This document shows, one piece after another, positions 1 to 6,884 of a DNA stretch of 15,712 nucleotides. Numbering within the stretch: position 1 is the stretch's first letter; each line of letters begins with the position of its first letter. Source of the stretch: Ruminococcus sp. CAG:488 (lineage in GTDB: Bacteria > Bacillota > Clostridia > Oscillospirales > Acutalibacteraceae); contig HF999643.1 in the NCBI GenBank assembly GCA_000434055.1, forward strand, positions 1 through 15,712. Direction: 5' to 3'. Under the pieces are notes generated by a model that saw nothing but the letters and a program-made list of their open reading frames with translations, was not told the DNA's origin and searched no databases. Made by a program: the position numbers and the translations under genes.

Positions 1-381
1 ATTTCCGACAGATACGCTACCTCCAATGCCTATCATCAGGCGACTAAGATTGAAAAAAGCGAAAGAGCGGAGTTCTTTAAATGGCTGGAGGATTTTGAAT
101 ACGGACTTATCGGTGTGCCGAAGCCCGATGCGGTAATTTATCTTGATATGCCGATTGAGATTTCGCAGAAGATGATGTCCGAGAGATATCACGGCGATGA
201 GACGAAAAAGGATATTCACGAGAGCAATCTCGATTACTTATATAAATGCAGAGACGCGGCACTCGACGCCGCAGAAAAAATGGGCTGGTATGTCGTTAAA
301 TGCAACGACGGTGACAGCCCGAGAAGTATTGAGTCCATAGGAGACGAAATATACTCTATTATTTCCACGGAGGTTTTATGA
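1..381 (+). CDS. tmk: Thymidylate kinase (dTMP kinase), 3' part
   Basis: This is the C-terminal 126 residues of a kinase whose start lies upstream of the window; the frame is open from base 1 to the TGA at 379-381. Thymidylate kinase phosphorylates dTMP to dTDP in the cytoplasm. The visible stretch begins at the nucleotide-binding DRY motif (ISDRYATSNAYHQ), which matches the DRY-x-x-S-x-x-A-Y-Q signature of the family. A later VIYLDMP strand is where the family has its 'PDlt.yLd.p' segment. The Walker A region is outside the window. A GTG at 115 could be taken for a start, but it sits in the middle of the domain. The stop overlaps the next start in an ATGA junction, suggesting translational coupling. 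Confidence 0.88.
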   Translation: MSDRYATSNAYHQATKIEKSERAEFFKWLEDFEYGLIGVPKPDAVIYLDMPIEISQKMMSERYHGDETKKDIHESNLDYLYKCRDAALDAAEKMGWYVVKCNDGDSPRSIESIGDEIYSIISTEVL

Positions 382-1247
382 GTTATTCATTTCACAAGCC
401 CGGCTTTGATGACATTAAATGGATTAAAGAAAAAATTTCGGAAAGAAGAACGGAGTGCTGCGATTTCACACCCGGCAACCTTATAGGCTGGAGCAGATTT
501 TTCGGCGGAGAAATCGGCAGTGTTTCGGATTGCCTTGTTGTAAAAATTAAAAAATACAATTCATATTCGTTTCCGAAGGGTAAAAACCGCGAAGAAGCTT
601 TGCGCGAAATGGTTCCTTATTTTGATTATCCTAAATTTTCCACGATTGAAAAGCATGAGACGGAAATTCTCGAAAAGCTTTTCCCGGGAAAATATGAGTT
701 CACTGAGGAACGCGACAGCTTTGACTATGTTTATTCCCGTGAGAAGCTCGCAACGCTCGGCGGCAAGAAATATCACGGTAAGCGGAATCACATAGCCTAT
801 TTTGAAAGAACGTTTAACTGGAGCTTTGAGGAGCTTAACAGAAGCAATATTGACGACTGTATCGCCATGAATGAGAAATGGTATACTCTCAATGTCGAAA
901 AGGACAGGGAGGGAATAGAGGACGAGCGTGAGGTTTTGCGCCTTAATTTTGCCCATTTTGAAGAAATCGGCGGCGTCGGCGGTGTTCTCAGAATCGACGG
1001 AGAGGTTGTTGCGTTTACCTTCGGCGAAAGGCTGAACGACAATACCTTTGATACTCATTTTGAAAAGGCGTATTCCGATATCAGGGGAGCGTATCCGATG
1101 ATAAATCAGCTTTTTGCAAAGACTCTGCTTTCGGATTATGAGTTCATAAACCGTGAGGACGACGTCGGCTCGGAGGGTCTGAGAAGCGCTAAGCTTTCGT
1201 ATCACCCCGAATTTTTGGTTAAAAAATATTCGGCTGTTGCAAAATGA
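378..1247 (+). CDS. DUF2156 domain protein (phosphatidylglycerol lysyltransferase C-terminal-like)
   Basis: This 289-residue soluble protein matches the DUF2156 family, which has the fold of the catalytic domain of MprF-type aminoacyl-phosphatidylglycerol synthases (tandem GNAT folds). Family-like stretches are YSREKLATLGGKKYHGKRNH (119-138) and the C-terminal INREDDVGSEGLR followed by SYHPEFLVKKY (257-284). No membrane segment is present, so it lacks the flippase part of MprF. Its substrate is unknown; transfer of an amino acid from aminoacyl-tRNA is a family-level possibility, not shown here. The ATG at 378 overlaps the tmk stop by 4 nt, and the next gene is a GNAT protein, so two acyl- or aminoacyl-transferase folds are adjacent. 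The family assignment is firm; the biochemical role is open. Confidence 0.85.
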   Translation: MSYSFHKPGFDDIKWIKEKISERRTECCDFTPGNLIGWSRFFGGEIGSVSDCLVVKIKKYNSYSFPKGKNREEALREMVPYFDYPKFSTIEKHETEILEKLFPGKYEFTEERDSFDYVYSREKLATLGGKKYHGKRNHIAYFERTFNWSFEELNRSNIDDCIAMNEKWYTLNVEKDREGIEDEREVLRLNFAHFEEIGGVGGVLRIDGEVVAFTFGERLNDNTFDTHFEKAYSDIRGAYPMINQLFAKTLLSDYEFINREDDVGSEGLRSAKLSYHPEFLVKKYSAVAK

Positions 1248-1263
1248 AAGGTTTGTCGCTATC

Positions 1264-2106
1264 ATGGTTAAAATTGTTGATATCAAAAAATACAGAGAGA
1301 ATATAATTGCATTGTGGCATGAGTGCTTCGGTGACGAAAGGGGTTATATTGAATTCTTTTTGGATAACTGCCCGAATAAGCTTTGTATCGGCAGCTTTGA
1401 AAACGGTGTGCTCGCTTCAATGCTTTTTCTTTTGAACGGCGTCGTCGGCGGACTTTCGTGCAGGTATATTTATGCCGCCTGTACGTCTCGAAGGTTTCGT
1501 TCCAAGGGACTTATGGGCGGACTTATCGAATACTCAAAGGAATATTGTGCCGAGAATAAAACTGACATGATCTTCCTTGTCCCCGCCGAGGAGAGCCTTT
1601 ACGGTTACTATGCAAAATTCGGCTTTATTCCGAAAATGCAGAGAGCCGAATTTGCTTTGAAGGGCACTTCGGGAGAATTTAAAGCAACGAAAACAACGGA
1701 CATAAAATCAGTGGCCAAAAGACGTTTAGAGCTTCTTTCGTCAATGAAATGCTTTGCCTTTGATATGCAAACGACGGAATATACCGTGGCGGAGTTTTTG
1801 CGCACGGGAGGCGAAATATACTCTTGCGACGGCGAAAACGGCTTTATTGCCTTTACCGTTACGGATGGTAAAAGCGCCGTTATCAAGGAGATTTTGACCG
1901 ATTTTGACAGTAATTTTACAATTATTTTGGATTTATTTAAAAATTTAAGGGCGGAAAATGTTTACATTCATGCTCCTTTAGTGTATAATAATACAGATAT
2001 GGGGTTCAAAGCTACTAAATGTGGTATGCTTTACCCGATTACCGATAATTCAAAAAGCTTTATCAAGGATGAAGATATTTTCTATTCCGGAATGTATCTT
2101 GACTGA
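1264..2106 (+). CDS. GNAT-family N-acetyltransferase
   Basis: A 280-residue protein with an N-terminal GNAT domain. The acetyl-CoA pyrophosphate-binding motif is RRFRSKGLMGGLI at about 76-88 (R/Q-x-x-G-x-A/G type), preceded by a beta-strand YIYAACT. It is followed by FLVPAEESLYGYYAKFGF (104-121), typical of GNAT motif B. The remaining 150 or so residues form a second, less recognisable half, giving an overall size like the two-domain Eis-like acetyltransferases; the substrate cannot be told. I chose the ATG at 1264, 16 nt after the previous stop, with GAAAGG at 1246-1251 as a loosely spaced ribosome binding site. An in-frame TTG at 1237 would add nine residues and overlap the upstream gene. 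Confidence 0.82.
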   Translation: MVKIVDIKKYRENIIALWHECFGDERGYIEFFLDNCPNKLCIGSFENGVLASMLFLLNGVVGGLSCRYIYAACTSRRFRSKGLMGGLIEYSKEYCAENKTDMIFLVPAEESLYGYYAKFGFIPKMQRAEFALKGTSGEFKATKTTDIKSVAKRRLELLSSMKCFAFDMQTTEYTVAEFLRTGGEIYSCDGENGFIAFTVTDGKSAVIKEILTDFDSNFTIILDLFKNLRAENVYIHAPLVYNNTDMGFKATKCGMLYPITDNSKSFIKDEDIFYSGMYLD

Positions 2107-2117
2107 GAGGTAATAAA

Positions 2118-2663
2118 ATGATTTACGTTTTTCTTGCAAACGGATTTGAGGAGATCGAGGGTCTTACGGTTGTTGACTTCCTGCGCAGGGCGGAGCTTGA
2201 GGTTTGCACCGTCGGCGTGGGCGGAAAGCTCATCACGGGAGCGCACAATATTCCGGTTTTCTGCGATCTTGACGAATCCGAGGTCAGACTTGACGGCGAG
2301 CTTGAGGCGGTCGTTCTTCCGGGCGGTATGCCGGGAACGCTCAATCTTGAGAAGTCTCAGACCGTGAAAAATACCGTGAGCTACTGCGCCGATAACGACA
2401 GGTATGTTTGTGCCATTTGCGCCGCACCGTCGATACTCGGTCATATGGGTCTGCTCAAGGGCAAGACGGCGTGCTGTTTTCCGGGCTTTGAAAACGAGCT
2501 TGAGGGCGCAGACGTAAGCGAGAATTATGTCTGCCGTGACGGAAAAATTATTACTGCCAAGGGTATGGGAGCTGCGATTGATTTTTCGGAAAAAATCACA
2601 GCCTGTCTTATAAACGAGAGTAAAGCGAAGAAGATAAAAGAATCTCTTCAGTGTCCCTGTTGA
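2118..2663 (+). CDS. DJ-1/PfpI family protein
   Basis: A 181-residue cytoplasmic protein of the DJ-1/ThiJ subfamily, close to the usual length. The conserved glutamate is in GFEEIEG (E14, the equivalent of human DJ-1 E18), and the nucleophile-elbow cysteine is C101 in AICAAP. VLPGGMPG (66-73) and TAKGMGAAIDF near the C-terminus complete the DJ-1 pattern. The family includes glyoxalase III/deglycase-type and redox-sensing proteins; in bacteria members are often annotated as protein deglycases, and the true activity is debated. The histidine of the human catalytic pair appears replaced (CFP where DJ-1 has THP). The start follows GAGAGGTAA at a normal distance, 11 nt after the acetyltransferase gene, in the same operon-like run. 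Confidence 0.88.
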   Translation: MIYVFLANGFEEIEGLTVVDFLRRAELEVCTVGVGGKLITGAHNIPVFCDLDESEVRLDGELEAVVLPGGMPGTLNLEKSQTVKNTVSYCADNDRYVCAICAAPSILGHMGLLKGKTACCFPGFENELEGADVSENYVCRDGKIITAKGMGAAIDFSEKITACLINESKAKKIKESLQCPC

Positions 2664-2682
2664 TTGAAGAAGGAGGACGAAT

Positions 2683-4101
2683 ATGAAAGACGAGAACGGC
2701 AGAGAATATTCCGATTACGATATTGACAAGCTCATAGAAGAGTATTCGCATATCAATCGGAACGATGAGCCGGAGCAGGCTTCACAGCCGCCAAGGGAAA
2801 AGAAAAAGTTCGTTGTTCATATAGATGAATCGCTGATTGACGATTCGCCGCAGAACGAGGAACCCAAGCCGCAGTCCGGCGGAATATATTTTTCAAATTA
2901 TCCCAAACACCGCAGGTCGCCCGATTTGCAGGAGAAACCCGCTGCCGAGCCTGAGCATAAGCACATGGAGAAAAAGGCTCACAAGGTAATGCACGGTTCC
3001 CGTGAGAATGCGGTCAATAAAGTTAAAAATGAAATCGAAAAAGTCGGCGGTAAGGCTGCCGTCGGATTTCTTGCGTTCATTCTTATTTCAACCATCCTGC
3101 TTTCATATGTCGGAATCACCTGCCTCGGAGATATGCTCGCAATCAACAGGAGCGACGAGAATGTTACGGTAGATATCCCTGCCGACGCAACCTACAGCCA
3201 GATAATTGATATTCTCAAGGATAATAAGCTTATCAAGCGCAAGACCTTTTGCAAGGTGTTTACAAAGTTCAGAGGCTTTGACGACGGAACATATCTGAGC
3301 GGTCAGTATTATCTCAACAGCAAGATGGGCGTTGAGGGTATGCTCAAGGATATCATGGCGGCTCCGGTTACGGCCGATTCGATTTCGCTCAGCTTCCCGG
3401 AGGGCTGGACGGCAGCACAGATCGTTGAAAAGCTTGAGAAATACGATGTTTGCAACTCCGCAAAGGTTCTCACGGCGATGAAAACCGGCAAATATAATTA
3501 TGACTTTATAAATGAAATTACGGATAACAAGAGCAGATATCTGAAGCTTGAAGGCTATCTTTTCCCCGATACCTACGATTTCTATGTTGATGCGGATCCG
3601 AACTATGTTATCACAAAGTTCCTCGACAACTTCAATTCCAAGTGGGAGGACGAGTACGATAAACGTGCCGCCGAGCTTGGACTTTCAAGAGACGAGATTA
3701 TAACAATAGCTTCCATTATTCAGAAGGAAGCCGCAAACACGGATCAGATGAAGGTTATTTCTTCGGTAATCCATAACCGTCTTAACCATCAGGCGGACTA
3801 CCCGACGCTCGGCTGTGACAGTACGGCTCTTTACATCAGCAATTATGTAACTCCGACTGTCGGCGAGGCTCAGGGCGCAATCTACTACAGCGCTTACGAT
3901 ACATCGGCGGTCAAGGGACTTCCTCCCGGACCGATCTGTAACCCCGGAATAGACGCTATCAGAGCGGCGCTTTATCCCTCGGATACCGATTACTATTTCT
4001 TCGCTCACGATAAGGCTGGTAATATCTACACCGCTTCGACCTTCAAGGAGCACAAGAACAACCTTGTTCTTATCATCAAGGCGAACAGCTCAACTGATTA
4101 A
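2683..4101 (+). CDS. mltG: Endolytic peptidoglycan transglycosylase MltG (YceG-like)
   Basis: MltG is a membrane-anchored lytic transglycosylase that cuts nascent glycan strands and is thought to terminate their polymerisation. The 472-residue product has a charged, proline-rich cytoplasmic N-terminus (1-123), one membrane segment at about 125-149, then the extracellular YceG domain. Conserved blocks are LEGYLFPDTY (289-298), IASIIQKEA with the presumed catalytic Glu349, VIHNRL (362-367), KGLPPGPICNPG (411-422) and FFAHDKAG (439-446) followed by TFKEH. The start is set by AAGGAGGACGAATATG. The long cytoplasmic extension (compared with E. coli) is common in Firmicutes and could be a regulatory or localisation region. 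It sits in a run with a Mur ligase and a class A PBP, consistent with coordinated wall synthesis. Confidence 0.93.
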   Translation: MKDENGREYSDYDIDKLIEEYSHINRNDEPEQASQPPREKKKFVVHIDESLIDDSPQNEEPKPQSGGIYFSNYPKHRRSPDLQEKPAAEPEHKHMEKKAHKVMHGSRENAVNKVKNEIEKVGGKAAVGFLAFILISTILLSYVGITCLGDMLAINRSDENVTVDIPADATYSQIIDILKDNKLIKRKTFCKVFTKFRGFDDGTYLSGQYYLNSKMGVEGMLKDIMAAPVTADSISLSFPEGWTAAQIVEKLEKYDVCNSAKVLTAMKTGKYNYDFINEITDNKSRYLKLEGYLFPDTYDFYVDADPNYVITKFLDNFNSKWEDEYDKRAAELGLSRDEIITIASIIQKEAANTDQMKVISSVIHNRLNHQADYPTLGCDSTALYISNYVTPTVGEAQGAIYYSAYDTSAVKGLPPGPICNPGIDAIRAALYPSDTDYYFFAHDKAGNIYTASTFKEHKNNLVLIIKANSSTD

Positions 4102-4109
4102 GAGGATTT

Positions 4110-5345
4110 ATGAGTAATATTAAAACAGCTTTTCCCGAGCTTCTCTCTCCGGCAGGGGATACAGAAAGATTTCAGCGTGCGCTTTATTTCGGCGCAGACG
4201 CAATCTATGTCGGCGGTTCTGCGTTTTCAATGCGAGCCGCACCTGCCAATTTTACCGCAGAGGAGCTCAAGGCGGCGGTCGATGCCGCACATAAAAAGGG
4301 CGTTAAGGTCTATCAGACCTGCAACACCGTGCCGAGAAACGATGAAATTGACAGACTTCCCGATTTTCTTATGGAGTCGGCAGAGACAGGAGTTGACGCT
4401 TTCATCATTTCCGACCTCGGCGTTATGACGCTCGCAAAAAAATACACACCCAATGTTGATATCCATATCTCGACTCAGGCGGGAATTACGAATTATGCCT
4501 CGGCGAACGAATGGTACAACATGGGCGCAACAAGGGTTGTCACGGCGAGAGAGCTTTCCATTGAGGACATCGCAACGCTCAGAGCAAAGACCCCGAAGGA
4601 GCTTGAGATAGAGTGCTTCGTTCACGGCGCAATGTGCGTTTCGTTCTCCGGAAGATGCCTTTTGTCGAACTATCTTGTCAACCGTGATTCCAACAGGGGA
4701 GAGTGCGCTCAGCCATGCCGCTGGCAGTACAGCCTGATGGAAAAGACCCGTGAGGGTGAATATTTCCCGATCGACGAGGACGAGAACGGCACGTATATAT
4801 TTAATTCCAAGGATATGTGCATGATTGAGCATATCCCCGAAATGGTCAAGGCCGGTATTTCGAGCTTTAAAATCGAGGGAAGAGCAAAATCGGCATACTA
4901 TACCTCGGTTATAACCAACGCATACCGTCAGGCTATCGACGGATATCTAAAAAATCCGACCGATGATTACAAGCCTGAAAAATGGGTCGTAGACGAGATG
5001 TATAAAATCAGCAGCCGCGAATACTGCACGGGCTTTTACTTCGGGCACCCGAGGGATAACGCGCAGATCTATTACGACGGCGGCTACAAGAGGGACTGGA
5101 GCGTTATGGCGGAGGTTCTTTATTCCGAGAACGGACGTGTTTTCTGCCGCCAGAGGAACAGATTTTTTGAAGGTGAAGTTCTTGAGGTGCTTCAGCGGGG
5201 AGTCGAACCCTACGAGGTTACGGTCACCGACCTGAGAGACGAAAACGGAGAGAAAATAGATAAAGCCCCTCATCCGATGATGAAGGTCAGCTTTGAATGT
5301 GAAAAGGATATTCCGCCGGACGCCCTTTTGAGAAAGGCTGTCTGA
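4110..5345 (+). CDS. Peptidase U32 family protein (TrhP/YrrO-like)
   Basis: A 411-residue U32-family protein. The family signature is the ECFVHGAMCVSFSGRC segment (168-183), with further cysteines at 199, 203 and 237; U32 proteins studied biochemically bind iron-sulfur clusters through such cysteines. The N-terminal ELLSPAGD and the FNSKDMC and SFKIEGRAKS blocks are also typical. Members include collagenase-type peptidases, but the bacterial YrrN/YrrO/TrhP branch works in prephenate-dependent 5-hydroxylation of tRNA uridine, and this is the more likely role. In Bacillus subtilis the yrrN-yrrO genes lie near mltG (yrrL) and ruvX (yrrK), matching the mltG neighbour here. It starts 8 nt after mltG with AGAGGA as binding site. 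Only one U32 gene is present in the window rather than a pair. Confidence 0.88.
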   Translation: MSNIKTAFPELLSPAGDTERFQRALYFGADAIYVGGSAFSMRAAPANFTAEELKAAVDAAHKKGVKVYQTCNTVPRNDEIDRLPDFLMESAETGVDAFIISDLGVMTLAKKYTPNVDIHISTQAGITNYASANEWYNMGATRVVTARELSIEDIATLRAKTPKELEIECFVHGAMCVSFSGRCLLSNYLVNRDSNRGECAQPCRWQYSLMEKTREGEYFPIDEDENGTYIFNSKDMCMIEHIPEMVKAGISSFKIEGRAKSAYYTSVITNAYRQAIDGYLKNPTDDYKPEKWVVDEMYKISSREYCTGFYFGHPRDNAQIYYDGGYKRDWSVMAEVLYSENGRVFCRQRNRFFEGEVLEVLQRGVEPYEVTVTDLRDENGEKIDKAPHPMMKVSFECEKDIPPDALLRKAV

Positions 5346-5365
5346 CAGGTCTTTCGGAGGCTTTT

Positions 5366-6826
5366 ATGCTTTTAAGTGATATTCTCAACGGTATAGATTA
5401 TTCTTGCGATAATTTTAAGAATACTGATATTGTTGACATTACATACAATTCAAAAAATGCAGGCGAGAGCAAGTGCTTTTTCTGCCTTTCGGGAACGGTT
5501 ACCGATGGGCACAAATTCGCTCGCAGTGCCTACGACGGCGGCTGCAGATGTATTTTTGCCGAGCACACGGTAGAACTTCCCGAGGACTGCGTTCAGATAA
5601 TCACCGACGATACGCGGCACGCTCTTGCAATTGCTTCGGCAAACTTTTTCGGCAGACCCTGCGAAAAGCTCAAGGTCGTCGGAATAACGGGCACAAAGGG
5701 TAAAACGACAACGGCACATATTGTGAAAGCCTTGATTGAAGCCTCGGGCGAGATGTGCGGAATAATCGGAACGAACGGAGCCGCATACGGCAACGCTTCC
5801 GAGGAAACGAAGAACACAACCCCCGAAAGCTACGAGCTTCAAAGACTTTTTCGCAAAATGGTTGACGCAGGCTGCAAATACTGCGTTATTGAAGCCTCGT
5901 CACTCGGACTCAAAATGCACAGAACCGACGGGATTCCGTTTGAGGTCGGCGTTTTTATGAATCTTGCTCCCGACCATATCGGCACAATCGAGCATCCGAC
6001 ATTTGAGGATTATAAAAACAGCAAAAAGCTCCTTTTCAAGATGTGCAGGCATGCCGTTGTAAATGTTGATGACCCGGCATACACGGATATGCTTGAAGGC
6101 TCATCGGCAGACGTTACAAGCTTCGGACTCGGTGATGCCGACGTCAGGGCGGAAAATGTTGAGCTTCTGAGAAGCAAGGATATTCTCGGCGTTTCCTTTG
6201 ACTGCATTGACGGAGAAGGAAGGTTTTCTATTGAGGCATCAATGCCGGGATATTTCAACGTTTATAATGTTCTTGCCGCAGCGGCTGTTTGCGGGGTGCT
6301 CGGCTTTGAGGTTAAAAAACATAAAGATATTTTCCGCAGCTTCAGCGTTGCAGGAAGGTTTGAGCCGGTTCACGTCAGCGATGATTTTGACGTTATTATT
6401 GACTTTGCCCACAACGGCTTGAGTATGCACAACATTATTTCCACCTTAAAGGCATATCCTCACAAGAGGATAATCGTCCTTTTCGGCGCGATAGGCGAAA
6501 AAAATCAAATCCGCCGCAAGGAGCTTGGACTTGTTGCAGGCAGGGAAGCCGATCTTTCAATTCTGACAACGGAGGACCCCGGCAGGGAGGATCCCGTGAA
6601 AATTGCCGAGGAGATCGCTTCCTATATCCGTCAGACAGGCGGAAAATATATAATAATCCGTGACAGGAGAGAGGCTATAGTTTATGCGCTCTCCCATATG
6701 CAAAAAGGCGATATACTTGTTCTCGCAGGAAAAGGAAACGAAACCTTTATAAAAATAAACGGAGGAAAGATTCCCTATTCCGAGCGTGAGGAAGTTGAGA
6801 AATATATCAAATCAAAGAAGAATTAA
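5366..6826 (+). CDS. MurE-type Mur ligase (UDP-MurNAc-tripeptide synthetase-like)
   Basis: A 486-residue ATP-dependent Mur ligase with the three expected domains. An N-terminal UDP-MurNAc-binding part contains DITYNSKNA (the DSR-like region). The central ATPase has P-loop GITGTKGKTTT at 107-117, NTTPES (150-155), EASSLGL (176-182) and a lysine in the NSKKLLF segment that fits the carbamylated lysine (K220). The C-terminal domain begins at AGRFEPV. MurE adds the third stem residue (diaminopimelate or lysine) to UDP-MurNAc-Ala-Glu. The amino-acid pocket looks unusual: TTEDPGREDP (401-410) stands where DAP-adding enzymes have DNPR, and FGAIGEKNQIRRKELG (373-388) replaces the usual glycine- and arginine-rich loop. 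It could be the main MurE or a paralogue with other specificity. The start has GGAGG upstream, 20 nt after the U32 gene. Confidence 0.85.
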   Translation: MLLSDILNGIDYSCDNFKNTDIVDITYNSKNAGESKCFFCLSGTVTDGHKFARSAYDGGCRCIFAEHTVELPEDCVQIITDDTRHALAIASANFFGRPCEKLKVVGITGTKGKTTTAHIVKALIEASGEMCGIIGTNGAAYGNASEETKNTTPESYELQRLFRKMVDAGCKYCVIEASSLGLKMHRTDGIPFEVGVFMNLAPDHIGTIEHPTFEDYKNSKKLLFKMCRHAVVNVDDPAYTDMLEGSSADVTSFGLGDADVRAENVELLRSKDILGVSFDCIDGEGRFSIEASMPGYFNVYNVLAAAAVCGVLGFEVKKHKDIFRSFSVAGRFEPVHVSDDFDVIIDFAHNGLSMHNIISTLKAYPHKRIIVLFGAIGEKNQIRRKELGLVAGREADLSILTTEDPGREDPVKIAEEIASYIRQTGGKYIIIRDRREAIVYALSHMQKGDILVLAGKGNETFIKINGGKIPYSEREEVEKYIKSKKN

Positions 6827-6857
6827 ACTCTGTTTAAAGAAGAATTAAATTCTGTTT
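6814..6857 (+). repeat. Tandem duplication of a 22-bp unit spanning the Mur ligase stop codon
   Basis: Two adjacent 22-bp copies (6814-6835 and 6836-6857) differ at one base, C versus T. Each begins AAAGAAGAATTAAA and ends CTGTTT. The first copy encodes the last codons and the TAA of the Mur ligase gene; the second lies in the spacer before the PBP gene. It looks like a recent slippage or duplication event. No hairpin or U-tract makes it a terminator. Confidence 0.9.
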
Positions 6858-6884
6858 TCAGTGAAAATTCAAGGAGGTAGTTAT

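Noticed and set aside
1237..1263. TTG at 1237 as start of the GNAT gene
   Set aside because: It would overlap the upstream gene without a good binding site, while ATG 1264 begins a typical GNAT N-terminus.
561..1286. A 241-codon minus-strand reading frame opposite the DUF2156 gene
   Set aside because: It lies antisense to a gene with clear family motifs, has no recognisable domain, and arises from codon bias of the real gene.
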